A DNA stretch of 64,000 nucleotides, taken from NCBI RefSeq assembly GCF_024622045.1, contig NZ_JANKBP010000003.1; one strand, given 5' to 3'. Both the position numbers and the translations under genes were made by a program. Below, in pieces: positions 1-9,017 of this stretch (its first letter is position 1; each line of letters opens with the position of its first letter). A model generated the notes under the pieces. The model worked only from the letters and a program-made list of their open reading frames with translations. It searched no databases and was not told the origin of the DNA. Source of the DNA: Rodentibacter caecimuris. Its GTDB lineage: Bacteria > Pseudomonadota > Gammaproteobacteria > Enterobacterales > Pasteurellaceae.

Positions 1-68
1 AAAGAGATAAAACGAGATAAAAAGATAGAACAAGATAAAACTTGAAGAGAAGAAGTTATCGAAGAATT

Positions 69-187
69 ATCCCGGCGGCGAGAGTGCAGTGGTTCCACCT
101 GAATCCATCCCGAACTCAGAAGTGAAATGCTGTAATGCCGATGGTAGTGTGGGGTATCCCCATGTGAGAGTAGGGCACTGCCGGGTT
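69..187 (+). rRNA. rrf: 5S ribosomal RNA
   Basis: The stretch matches the gammaproteobacterial 5S rRNA almost throughout, including the conserved internal blocks CCGAACTCAGAAGTGAAA and GATGGTAGTGTGGGG, and the closing helix CCCGG / CCGGG. It is about 119 nt, the usual length. Bases 1-68 before it are AT-rich with repeated AGATAAAA words and are best read as the 23S-5S spacer, so a 23S gene should lie just left of the window. The ends are set by the closing helix and may be off by one or two bases. Confidence 0.96.
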
Positions 188-201
188 TTATATTATATCA
201 T

Positions 202-230
202 CCCCTGAATCGAGAGGTTCAGGGGTTTTT
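202..230 (+). terminator. rRNA operon terminator
   Basis: Stem CCCCTGAA / TTCAGGGG with a short loop, followed by five T. It lies 15 bases after 5S rRNA and ends the rRNA transcript. Confidence 0.9.
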
Positions 231-596
231 GTTATATGTAGAAAATGTTCTTTATACATTTTTAGTTAGCCAAAATACAGTTTTGAAAGATATCAAATTT
301 TCATTTTCACAAATAACGTTAAAATCAACCGCACTTTACTTTTTGCGTTTCGTATGAGGATGCATGCATTCTAGTAAAAGAAAAAATAAAGTGCGGTTAA
401 AACTTAGGACGTTTTCTATTTATTTTTGATATAAAATTTAAATGCTATCCCTCCATTTCAAAGATTATTTTTCCTGCTATCAACTTTTTTAAAGTTTAAT
501 CAATTATAAGTTTATTTTTACTGTATTTTTATTCATTAATGAAATTTGTTACACTAATGACAAATTTTAGCGGTGATATAGTTAGATTTCTTTTTT
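231..596. other. Intergenic region with a spaced inverted USS pair
   Basis: There is no gene between the rRNA terminator and yoaA. The region is very AT-rich. It holds an inverted uptake-signal pair, ACCGCACTT at 328-336 and AAGTGCGGT at 389-397. The flanking bases also pair (TAACCGCACTTTATTTTT-like on both arms), giving a possible long hairpin with a loop of about 40 bases. The yoaA promoter should lie in 480-590, but I cannot pick one clear -10/-35 pair. Confidence 0.6.
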
Positions 597-2507
597 ATGA
601 GTAAAGTTACAAAAGTTTTTGCTGAAAGCGGTGCATTAAGCCAACATATTAAAGGTTTTCACCCGCGTATTGAACAGCTGGAAATGGCGCAAGCTATCGA
701 AACAGTTTTTGCTGAAAAAAGCATATTAGTAGTAGAAGCTGGCACCGGTACAGGAAAAACTTTTGCTTATTTAGCTCCAGCATTGCTTTCCGGTAAGAAA
801 ACTATTATTTCTACCGGTTCTAAAAATCTCCAAGATCAATTATTTAATCGTGATTTACCGGCAATAAAAAAAGCATTGGGTTACACAGGAAAAACCGCTT
901 TACTTAAAGGTCGATCTAATTATTTGTGTTTAGAGCGTTTGGAAGGCTTAATTGCGCAGGGCGTGTTGGGCGATAAATCGGTATTAGAAGATTTATTTAA
1001 AGTTCGACAGTGGAGCATTTCAAGTAAAACGGGAGATTTGACTGAGTGTGCCGATCTTGCAGAAGATAGCCCGATTTTATCCCAATTAACCAGTACGGCA
1101 GAAAATTGTCTTGGCTCAGATTGTCCAAATTATTCGGATTGTTACGTCGCACTGGCACGAAAAAAAGCGCTCAATGCAGATATTGTAGTCGTCAATCATC
1201 ACTTGTTTTTTGCAGATATGGCAGTGAAAGAAAGTGGTTTTGGTGAACTTATTCCCCAAGCGGAAAATATTATTTTTGATGAGGCTCATCAATTACCTGA
1301 TATTGCTAGTCAATATTTTGGACAATCTGTGAGTTCTCGACAATTTTTTGAACTTTGTAAAGATATTAGCATTGTTTACCATACGGAATTAAAAGATCTG
1401 AAACAGTTAAGCAGCGCGGCGGATACTTTACAAAAAACAGTACAAGATTTTCGTTTATTATTGGGAGAAGGAAATCTACGTAGTAATTGGCGTGAAATAT
1501 TGAGGCAAAGTGCGGTCGAAAAATCATTTAAAATTCTTATTGAGAAATTATCTTTTTTGTCTGACGTAATTAAATTAGCTTTAGGACGTTCACAGACTCT
1601 GGATAATATTTTTGAACGGGTTGAGAATTTAAAAGGCAATTTACAACGTTTACAGGAAACAGATCGTGTCGGTCATTGTTATTGGTATGAGACTTTTGCT
1701 CGCCAATTTGCTCTGCATATTACTCCTTTAACAGTTGCGGATAAATTTGGTGAACAACTGAAAACCAAGCAGGCCGCTTGGATTTTCACATCCGCTACTT
1801 TAGAAGTCGGTGGGACATTTGATCATTTTTGTCATCGTTTAGGAATTGAAAATGCACGCCAGCTTATTCTACAAAGTCCGTTTAATTATACTGAACAGGC
1901 GTTATTGTGTGTACCACGCTATTTGCCAAATACAAACCAAACTAATACACAAACCGAGTTGGGTAAAATGTTGTTACCTATCATTGAAGCCAACCAAGGG
2001 AGATGTTTTGTTCTTTGTACTTCCTATGAAATGATGCGTAATTTAGCAGGGTATTTTCGTTTAAATAGCCAACTATTAGTATTGTTACAAGGAGAAATGT
2101 CGAAAACGACATTATTGGAACAATTTACGGCTAATCAAAATACAGTGTTAGTTGCTACGTCAAGCTTTTGGGAAGGGGTTGATGTGCGAGGTGATGCACT
2201 TTCTTTGGTTATTATTGATAAGCTTCCCTTTATGTCTCCTGATGAGCCTTTACTTAAAGCGCGTATTGAGGATTGCCGTTTACAAAGTGGCAATCCGTTT
2301 AATGATATCCAAATTCCTGAAGCCGTCATTACGCTAAAGCAAGGAGTGGGGCGTTTAATTCGTGATATTACGGATCGTGGTGTCGTCGTTATTTGTGATA
2401 ATCGCCTTGTAATGCGTCACTATGGTGAAACATTTTTAAAAAGTTTGCCAAATTTAAGCCGTACCCGAGATCTCAACAAAGTGATACAATTCCTACAAAA
2501 TAAATAA
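597..2507 (+). CDS. yoaA: DinG-family ATP-dependent DNA helicase YoaA
   Basis: A 636-residue XPD/DinG-type superfamily 2 helicase, the same length as E. coli YoaA. Visible motifs are Walker A EAGTGTGKT (residues 47-55) and DEAH (228-231). Four cysteines between them (C111, C171, C176, C182) are spaced as in the iron-sulfur cluster domain of XPD-like helicases. The C-terminal helicase block contains SSFWEGVDVRG and QGVGRLIR. In E. coli YoaA works with the clamp-loader subunit chi in repair of stalled replication; that role is inferred here from family. A USS (near 1508) lies in the coding frame. The stop is followed after 12 bases by tsaB, so the two are probably co-transcribed. Confidence 0.95.
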   Translation: MSKVTKVFAESGALSQHIKGFHPRIEQLEMAQAIETVFAEKSILVVEAGTGTGKTFAYLAPALLSGKKTIISTGSKNLQDQLFNRDLPAIKKALGYTGKTALLKGRSNYLCLERLEGLIAQGVLGDKSVLEDLFKVRQWSISSKTGDLTECADLAEDSPILSQLTSTAENCLGSDCPNYSDCYVALARKKALNADIVVVNHHLFFADMAVKESGFGELIPQAENIIFDEAHQLPDIASQYFGQSVSSRQFFELCKDISIVYHTELKDLKQLSSAADTLQKTVQDFRLLLGEGNLRSNWREILRQSAVEKSFKILIEKLSFLSDVIKLALGRSQTLDNIFERVENLKGNLQRLQETDRVGHCYWYETFARQFALHITPLTVADKFGEQLKTKQAAWIFTSATLEVGGTFDHFCHRLGIENARQLILQSPFNYTEQALLCVPRYLPNTNQTNTQTELGKMLLPIIEANQGRCFVLCTSYEMMRNLAGYFRLNSQLLVLLQGEMSKTTLLEQFTANQNTVLVATSSFWEGVDVRGDALSLVIIDKLPFMSPDEPLLKARIEDCRLQSGNPFNDIQIPEAVITLKQGVGRLIRDITDRGVVVICDNRLVMRHYGETFLKSLPNLSRTRDLNKVIQFLQNK

Positions 2508-2519
2508 TTGAGAAAAATA

Positions 2520-3230
2520 ATGACAAATTTAACGTTATTAGCATTAGATACTTCTACTGAAGCCTGTTCTGTCGCATTGCTAAACAAGGGTGAAAAAACA
2601 TATTTAAGTGAGTTGGCTCAACGGAGTCATACAAAACGTATTCTGCCGATGATAGATGAAATTCTAGCAAATTCAGGAATTCGCTTGACTCAAGTTGATG
2701 CGCTTGCTTTTGGTCGCGGCCCTGGGAGTTTTACAGGCGTTAGGGTTGGTGCAGGAATTGCACAAGGATTGGCTTTTGGCGCAAATCTACCGGTTATTCC
2801 TATTTCAAATTTAACGGCGATGGCACAGGCGGCTTTCGAATTACATCAAATGGAAAATGTTGCTGCGGCTATTGATGCGAGAATGAATGAAGTTTATTTT
2901 TCCCAACTTAAACGGGAAAAAGTGCGGTCTGATTTCGGTGAGTTTTTTCAGTGGCATGAAGTAATTACTGAGCAAGTTTGCTCGCCGGAGCAGGTTATTG
3001 CTCAATTTACCGATGAGGCGGCTTTTCGAGTAGGAACAGGTTGGAATGCTTATCCGCAATTTTCTGAAAAAAATTTTGTCGGTACGGATATTGAATTGCC
3101 CAATGCTTTCTATATGCTGGAGTTAGCCCGTGTGGATTGGTCACAAAAAAAAGTGATTTCAGCATTAGAGATAGAACCTATTTATTTACGTAATGAGGTC
3201 ACCTGGAAAAAATTGCCGGGACGCGAATAA
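2520..3230 (+). CDS. tsaB: tRNA threonylcarbamoyladenosine biosynthesis protein TsaB
   Basis: A 236-residue ASKHA-fold protein starting MTNLTLLALDTSTEAC and carrying FGRGPGSFTGVRVGAGIAQG, the hallmarks of TsaB/YeaZ. TsaB is the scaffold partner of TsaD in the complex that transfers threonylcarbamoyl to A37 of ANN-decoding tRNAs (t6A). I chose the ATG at 2520; the frame can be extended to a TTG at 2508, but the extra four residues do not fit the family N-terminus. It follows yoaA closely, an association known in gammaproteobacteria. A USS is embedded at about 2921. Confidence 0.94.
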   Translation: MTNLTLLALDTSTEACSVALLNKGEKTYLSELAQRSHTKRILPMIDEILANSGIRLTQVDALAFGRGPGSFTGVRVGAGIAQGLAFGANLPVIPISNLTAMAQAAFELHQMENVAAAIDARMNEVYFSQLKREKVRSDFGEFFQWHEVITEQVCSPEQVIAQFTDEAAFRVGTGWNAYPQFSEKNFVGTDIELPNAFYMLELARVDWSQKKVISALEIEPIYLRNEVTWKKLPGRE

Positions 3231-3258
3231 TTTCCTTATAGAACGGTAGGAGGCACTT

Positions 3259-3798
3259 ATGAGGGTAAAAGTAACACTATTTTTAACTGCATTTTCTTTC
3301 TTATTAACAGGCTGTATTACATCACCTCAAGGCTTAGAGAAAGATAGATTTTCTATTACGGATTATCGGACTATCTCTCCGCAAGATCTGAATTGTCACT
3401 GTAAAACCGTACGTTTAGGCGGGAAAATTATTCAATCGGAAATTTTACCGAATAAAACGAAAATTGAAGTATTAAGTCTGCCGATTGCTAATTATTCGGG
3501 TAAACCTATATTGGAATCACAGTCCCAAGGGCGTTTTATCGCTTATTTTGATGGTTTTGTTGATCCTGAGAATCTGAAAGATCGCTATATTACTCTAGGC
3601 GGTGTTTTATCCGGCAAAGAAGAAGGCAAAATTGAGCAGGCTAACTACTCTTATCCGGTTGTTCAAATTGAAAATTACCGCCTTTGGACATTGACTAGAC
3701 ATTACTACCCGTTGGATCATTGGAATGATTGGGGTTTTGGGGATTGGCGCTATCGTCCATGGCATACTGAGCCGGAAATTCGCTATTATTTAAATTAA
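3259..3798 (+). CDS. slp: Slp family outer-membrane lipoprotein
   Basis: A 179-residue protein with a lipoprotein signal peptide: basic start, hydrophobic core and lipobox LLTGC, giving acylated Cys19. The mature part has the Slp/YeaY layout, with an early GLEKDRFSITDYRTI block, GGKI and GRFIAYFDGFVDP. It ends in an unusual tail rich in Trp, Tyr, His and Pro (from about residue 145). Slp proteins are outer-membrane, starvation-inducible lipoproteins of unclear function. It lies 28 bases after tsaB with a Shine-Dalgarno (AGGAGG) just upstream, and before fadD, so the cluster may be one transcript. Confidence 0.9.
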   Translation: MRVKVTLFLTAFSFLLTGCITSPQGLEKDRFSITDYRTISPQDLNCHCKTVRLGGKIIQSEILPNKTKIEVLSLPIANYSGKPILESQSQGRFIAYFDGFVDPENLKDRYITLGGVLSGKEEGKIEQANYSYPVVQIENYRLWTLTRHYYPLDHWNDWGFGDWRYRPWHTEPEIRYYLN

Positions 3799-3841
3799 GT
3801 GATAGAATCTGCCGTCGATTTTCCAACGATAAGGTTAATAA

Positions 3842-5530
3842 ATGGAAAAAATTTGGTTTCAAAATTATCCGGAAGGTGCTGAAAAACATCTGGATACTTC
3901 AAAATATGAATCAATTTTAGATATATTTAATAAAGCGATTCGCGAACATCCTGATCGACCGGCATATATCAATATGGGGCAGGTTCTTACTTTTCGTAAA
4001 TTAGAAGAGCGTAGTCGGGCTTTTGCGGCTTATTTGCAAAATGAATTTAAATTAAAACGAGGTGATCGTGTAGCATTAATGATGCCGAATTTGTTGCAAT
4101 ATCCTATTGCACTTTTTGGTATTTTACGGGCAGGTTTAATCGCAGTGAATGTTAATCCGCTTTATACTCCGCGTGAACTTGAACATCAATTACAAGATAG
4201 CAGTGCGGTAGCGATAGTGGTTGTTTCAAATTTTGCTTCGACGCTTGAGAAAGTCGTTTTTAACACTGATATAAAACACGTCATTTTAACCCGAATGGGT
4301 GATCAACTTTCCTTTGGTAAGCGTACATTAGTTAATTTTGTGGTGAAATACATCAAAAAATTAGTACCAAAGTATAAATTACCTGATGCCGTTACTTTCC
4401 GTGAAGTATTAAGTATTGGTAAACATCGTCAATATATTCAACCTGAAGTGAGACGCAATGATCTGGCTTTCCTACAATATACGGGGGGAACAACCGGTGT
4501 AGCGAAAGGGGCGATGCTTTCCCATGGAAACATTATTACCAATGTTTTCCAAGCAAAATGGATCGCAGAACCTTTCATCGGCGATCATGCTCGTGCCCGA
4601 TCGGCTATTCTTGCCTTACCGCTTTATCATGTTTTTGCTTTAACCGTGAACTGTTTACTTTTCCTTGAACTTGGTGTTACGGCTATTTTGATTACAAATC
4701 CACGTGATGTTGATGGTTTTGTCAAAGAGTTAAAAAAATATCGCTTTGAAGCCATTACAGGAGTGAATACGCTATTTAATGCACTATTAAATAATGAAAA
4801 TTTCAAAGAAGTTGATTTTTCGGCATTAAAACTTTCTGTTGGCGGTGGTATGGCTATTCAGCAATCCGTTGCTACTCGTTGGCACGATTTAACCGGTTGT
4901 AACATTATTGAAGGCTATGGTATGACGGAATGCTCACCTCTTATTGCCGCTTGTCCGGTAAATGTTGTGAAACATAACGGGACTATCGGCGTGCCTGTGC
5001 CAAATACGGATGTAAAAATTATCAAAGATGATGGTTCAGAGGCGAAAATCGGTGAGGCGGGAGAGCTATGGGTAAAAGGCGAGCAAGTCATGCAAGGTTA
5101 CTGGCAGCGTCCTGAAGCAACGAATGAAGTATTGAAAGATGGCTGGATGGCAACCGGCGATATTGTCATTATGGATGAAAGCTATAGTTTACGTATTGTG
5201 GATCGCAAAAAAGATATGATCTTAGTTTCCGGTTTTAATGTCTATCCGAATGAAATTGAAGATGTTGTCATGCTTAATTATAAAGTTGCGGAGGCTGTGG
5301 CAATTGGCGTACCGAACGAAATTTCAGGCGAAACCATTAAAATTTTTGTAGTGAAAAAAGACGAAAGTCTTACGCGTGATGAACTTCGTCAGCATTGTCG
5401 TCAGCATTTGACCGGCTACAAAGTGCCGAAAGAAATTGAGTTTCGAGATGAATTACCTAAAACAAATGTTGGAAAAATATTACGCCGAATATTACGAGAT
5501 GAAGAAATTGCTAACCGACCAACACACTAA
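3842..5530 (+). CDS. fadD: Long-chain fatty acid--CoA ligase
   Basis: A 562-residue adenylate-forming enzyme, the same size as E. coli FadD (561). It activates long-chain fatty acids to acyl-CoA with ATP at the inner membrane. The AMP-binding signature YTGGTTGVAKGA is at residues 213-224. YGMTECSP, GWMATGDI and VDRKKDMI form the remaining adenylation and hinge motifs, and a C-terminal lysine lies in PKTNVGKILRR. Without beta-oxidation genes in view, the likely use is recycling host fatty acids into phospholipid, which is inference. It is followed by an intrinsic terminator. Confidence 0.95.
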   Translation: MEKIWFQNYPEGAEKHLDTSKYESILDIFNKAIREHPDRPAYINMGQVLTFRKLEERSRAFAAYLQNEFKLKRGDRVALMMPNLLQYPIALFGILRAGLIAVNVNPLYTPRELEHQLQDSSAVAIVVVSNFASTLEKVVFNTDIKHVILTRMGDQLSFGKRTLVNFVVKYIKKLVPKYKLPDAVTFREVLSIGKHRQYIQPEVRRNDLAFLQYTGGTTGVAKGAMLSHGNIITNVFQAKWIAEPFIGDHARARSAILALPLYHVFALTVNCLLFLELGVTAILITNPRDVDGFVKELKKYRFEAITGVNTLFNALLNNENFKEVDFSALKLSVGGGMAIQQSVATRWHDLTGCNIIEGYGMTECSPLIAACPVNVVKHNGTIGVPVPNTDVKIIKDDGSEAKIGEAGELWVKGEQVMQGYWQRPEATNEVLKDGWMATGDIVIMDESYSLRIVDRKKDMILVSGFNVYPNEIEDVVMLNYKVAEAVAIGVPNEISGETIKIFVVKKDESLTRDELRQHCRQHLTGYKVPKEIEFRDELPKTNVGKILRRILRDEEIANRPTH

Positions 5531-5546
5531 GTTTCATCATTTAATC

Positions 5547-5577
5547 ATGGGATAGTAATATCCCATTTTTGTTTTTT
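5547..5577 (+). terminator. Terminator after fadD
   Basis: Stem ATGGGATA / TATCCCAT with loop GTAA, followed by a T-rich run. It closes the yoaA-to-fadD group before rnd. Confidence 0.85.
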
Positions 5578-5596
5578 TAATCTAAGAGATAATGTC

Positions 5597-6751
5597 ATGA
5601 TAAAAGAATGCCAAGAACCATTGCATTTTTCATTGATCACAACAAATCAGGAGCTGAGTGAAATTTGTCAATTAGCACGCCAAAAAAGTGCGGTTGCTTT
5701 AGACACTGAATTTGTGCGGGTATCGACTTATTTTCCGAAATTGGGTCTGATTCAACTTTATGACGGGGAAAATGTTTCTCTGATTGACCCTTTAAGCATC
5801 AGCGATTTTTCGCCTTTTGTTGAATTATTGGCTGATCCTGATGTGCTTAAAGTGCTCCATTCTTGTAGCGAAGATTTAGTTGTTTTCTTACAGGAATTTG
5901 ATCAATTGCCCCAACCAATGATTGATACGCAAATAATGGCACGTTTCCTTGGATTAGGAAATTCAGTGGGATTGGCAAAATTGGCACTAAATTATTTAAA
6001 TATCAAAGTGGACAAGGGGGCGACCAGAACAAATTGGATTAAACGCCCTTTATCGGAAAACCAACTGCATTATGCCGCAGGCGATGTGTGGTATTTGTTG
6101 CCGATTTACTCTTGTTTACAAAAAGAGCTGGTGGCAACGCCTTGGCAAAGTGCTGTGCAGGCAGACTGTGAACTTGCTTTATCAAAAATCAAAAAACTGC
6201 AAACACGTGATGTGGAAAGTGCTTATTTAGACATTCCAAATTCATGGAAACTTAATCCATTGGAACTTGCCCGATTAAAAATTTTGGCACAATGGCGACA
6301 AGAAGTGGCAATGGAACGTAATTTGGCGCTTTCTTATGTAGTTAAATCAGAAAACTTATGGAAAGTGGCAAAATATAATCCGCGTAATACGTCGGAAATG
6401 CTTGAAATGGGGCTTTCCAATAATGAAGTAAGAGTACGTGGTAAGAAAATTTTACAACTCTTAGCAAAGGCACGTCGGGTATCACCTTATGATTATCCGA
6501 AGCGGATCGTGCGTATTGCCGATGATCCCCGTTATAAAAAGGCAATTCGCCTCTTACAAGAAAAAGCGTATGAGCTAACGCCTCAAGGATTAACATTAGA
6601 AATTTTAGCGAGTAAACGAAGTTTGGAAGAATTAATCAAATGGGTTTGGCTACACGATGAATCACCGGATAAATTACCGGATTTATTAGTTGGTTGGCGT
6701 AGAGAAATTGGATTACAGCTTTTGGCTTTATTGAAATCGATAGAATTTTAA
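5597..6751 (+). CDS. rnd: Ribonuclease D
   Basis: A 384-residue 3'-5' exoribonuclease that trims tRNA and other stable RNA 3' ends. The DEDDy catalytic set is visible: D36 and E38 in ALDTEF, D93 in SEDLVV, Y159 and D163 in HYAAGDVW. An HRDC domain follows at about residues 210-290, and a second C-terminal helical region completes the RNase D layout. Length matches E. coli (375). It is transcribed alone after the fadD terminator and meets pta head-on at a USS hairpin. Confidence 0.95.
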   Translation: MIKECQEPLHFSLITTNQELSEICQLARQKSAVALDTEFVRVSTYFPKLGLIQLYDGENVSLIDPLSISDFSPFVELLADPDVLKVLHSCSEDLVVFLQEFDQLPQPMIDTQIMARFLGLGNSVGLAKLALNYLNIKVDKGATRTNWIKRPLSENQLHYAAGDVWYLLPIYSCLQKELVATPWQSAVQADCELALSKIKKLQTRDVESAYLDIPNSWKLNPLELARLKILAQWRQEVAMERNLALSYVVKSENLWKVAKYNPRNTSEMLEMGLSNNEVRVRGKKILQLLAKARRVSPYDYPKRIVRIADDPRYKKAIRLLQEKAYELTPQGLTLEILASKRSLEELIKWVWLHDESPDKLPDLLVGWRREIGLQLLALLKSIEF

Positions 6752-6766
6752 AAATATGATAAAAAA

Positions 6767-6799
6767 TGACCGCACTTAATCAAAGTGCGGTCAATTTTA
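6767..6799. terminator. Bidirectional USS hairpin terminator (rnd / pta)
   Basis: Inverted USS pair: TGACCGCACTT, loop AATCAA, AGTGCGGTCA, with A/T tracts on both sides. It lies between convergent rnd and pta. Confidence 0.85.
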
Positions 6800-6812
6800 T
6801 ATAAGTTTTAGA

Positions 6813-8951
6813 TTAACTCTGGGTAGCTTGAATTGCAGTTAATGCAATAGTGTAAACAATATCGTCAACTAATGCACCGCGCGATAAGTCATTCACCGGT
6901 TTACGCATACCTTGCAACATTGGACCGATAGAAACTAGATCGGCAGAACGTTGCACCGCTTTGTAAGTCGTATTACCGGTGTTTAAATCAGGGAATACGA
7001 ATACGGTTGCTTTACCTGCAACAGGTGAATTAGGCGCCTTAGAACGAGCCACATCTTCCATCACCGCCGCGTCGTATTGTAACGGACCGTCGATTAATAG
7101 ATCAGGGCGTTTTTCCTTAGCAATTCTTGTCGCTTCTTTCACTTTTTCCACATCTGCACCGCTACCTGATGTGCCGGTAGAGTAGGAGATCATGGCTACT
7201 TTCGGATCAATACCAAAGGCTTTTGCCGAATCGGCGGATTGAATTGCAATTTCTGCAAGTTGTTCGGCTGTCGGATCAGGGTTGACCGCACAGTCACCGT
7301 AAACTAAAACTTGATCCGGTAGTAACATAAAGAAAATAGAAGAAACGATTGAGCTACCCGGTGCGGTTTTTATAATTTGCATTGGTGGTCTGATCGTATT
7401 TGCCGTGGTATGCACTGCTCCGGAAACTAAGCCGTCCACTTCGTTTGCTTCCAACATCATTGTTCCTAGAACCACGGTATCTTCTAACTGTTCACGCGCA
7501 GAGGCTTCTGTCATTCCTTTCGCTTTGCGTAATTCAACTAAACGATCGACATATTTTTCACGAACGTCGGCAGGATTAATAATGGTAATGCCTTGACCTA
7601 ATACAACGTCTTGCGCTTCGGCAACGCGTTTCACATCATCAGGGTTGGCTAATAATACACATTCTGCAATGCCGCGTTCAGCACAAAGTGCAGCCGCTTT
7701 AATTGTACGAGGTTCGTCTCCTTCAGGAAGCACAATGCGTTTTTTCGCTGCACGTGCAAGCTCGGTGAGTTGGTAACGGAAAGCGGGTGGTGATAGACGA
7801 CGTAAACGGGTTGACGCGGCAACTAGATTATCAATGAAGGCATTGTCAAATTGTTCGCTAGTATAACGTTTGATATTTTCAATGCGTTCTTTATCATCGC
7901 TCGGTACTTCAAGATTAAAGCTTTGTAACGTGAGCGCAGTTTGCCAAGTGTTACCTTCAATACGGAAAATCGGTAATTTAGTGCTTTCAAAAGCGTGCTG
8001 ACATAATTTTTTGATTTGTGCGTCAATTTTGTAGCCGCCGGTTAATAAAATCCCACCGATTTCTACGCCGTTCATTGCGGCAAGGGCGGCGGCAACCAAT
8101 ACATCCGGACGATCCGCCGAAACGACTAATAAACTGCCGGTACGGAAGTGTTCGAGCATATTCGGTAAACTTCTTGCACAGAACGTAATTCCGCGAATGC
8201 GGCGATTGATGTCGCCTTCATTAATAATTGCTGCACCAAGGTGTTTGATAATATCTAATGCACGAGTTGCAATTAATTCCGCTGACCAAGGCACGCAAGC
8301 TAATAATTTAATCGGGCTGTTTGTAAACAGTTTGTTGATTTCCGCTTCACTATTATGGCTATGTTGGAAAGAATCAAAAATTTCGGTTAAATCAGGGCGG
8401 GTACGACCGGATTCATCGACAGGCGCATTGAATTTATTGACCACAACACCCAGAATATTCGGATTATTTTTTCCACCGAACAACGATGCGGCCGCTTCAA
8501 CGCGTTCTTTAAGTTGCTCAGGCGTTTCTGTTGCCGGTGCGGCAACTAAAATAATTTCAGCATCAAGTGCTTGAGCAATTTCATAGTTAATGCTGTTGGC
8601 ATAACCGTGTTTACGGGTTGGAATTAAGCCTTCAACAATAACAATTTCATTGTTTTTGGTTAGTTGTTGATGATTCGCAACAATTTTTTCCAGTAATACA
8701 TCCGATTGATTTTGTCCGATTAAGGATTCAGCAACACTTAACATAAACGGTTCGGCAGTATCAAGATTGGTACTGGTACGAATAATTGATGTGGTGCGAT
8801 CTAATTTATCTTCACCTGAACTTGGTTGAGAAATCGGTTTCATAAAGCCGACTTTTGCGCCTTTTTGTTCTAAAGATTGAATCAGACCGAGACTAATACT
8901 GGTAAGCCCAACTCCGGCGCTGACCGGAATTAAAATAATAGTACGAGACAT
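6813..8951 (-). CDS. pta: Phosphate acetyltransferase
   Basis: A 712-residue long-form Pta, close to E. coli (714). It interconverts acetyl-CoA and acetyl phosphate. The N-terminal half (about 1-230) is a P-loop/cobQ-like domain starting MSRTIILIPVSAGVGLTS. A DRTGG regulatory domain follows. The C-terminal catalytic domain (about 390-712) contains RIVLPEGDEPRTIKAA and the PTA block ISYSTGTSGSGADVEKV. It lies downstream of ackA on the same strand with a hairpin between, the usual acetate-overflow operon. Confidence 0.97.
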   Translation of the reverse strand: MSRTIILIPVSAGVGLTSISLGLIQSLEQKGAKVGFMKPISQPSSGEDKLDRTTSIIRTSTNLDTAEPFMLSVAESLIGQNQSDVLLEKIVANHQQLTKNNEIVIVEGLIPTRKHGYANSINYEIAQALDAEIILVAAPATETPEQLKERVEAAASLFGGKNNPNILGVVVNKFNAPVDESGRTRPDLTEIFDSFQHSHNSEAEINKLFTNSPIKLLACVPWSAELIATRALDIIKHLGAAIINEGDINRRIRGITFCARSLPNMLEHFRTGSLLVVSADRPDVLVAAALAAMNGVEIGGILLTGGYKIDAQIKKLCQHAFESTKLPIFRIEGNTWQTALTLQSFNLEVPSDDKERIENIKRYTSEQFDNAFIDNLVAASTRLRRLSPPAFRYQLTELARAAKKRIVLPEGDEPRTIKAAALCAERGIAECVLLANPDDVKRVAEAQDVVLGQGITIINPADVREKYVDRLVELRKAKGMTEASAREQLEDTVVLGTMMLEANEVDGLVSGAVHTTANTIRPPMQIIKTAPGSSIVSSIFFMLLPDQVLVYGDCAVNPDPTAEQLAEIAIQSADSAKAFGIDPKVAMISYSTGTSGSGADVEKVKEATRIAKEKRPDLLIDGPLQYDAAVMEDVARSKAPNSPVAGKATVFVFPDLNTGNTTYKAVQRSADLVSIGPMLQGMRKPVNDLSRGALVDDIVYTIALTAIQATQS

Positions 8952-8981
8952 AATAACCCTTATTTATTTTTGATTAAAATG

Positions 8982-9010
8982 AAAACTGCCGAATTTTTCG
9001 GCAGTTTGTC
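8982..9010 (-). terminator. Hairpin between ackA and pta
   Basis: Stem AAACTGCCGA / TCGGCAGTTT read on the minus strand, then TTTTCATTTTA. The T run is broken, so it is likely a partial terminator or a stabilising 3' hairpin inside the ackA-pta operon. Confidence 0.6.
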
Positions 9011-9017
9011 GAGATGA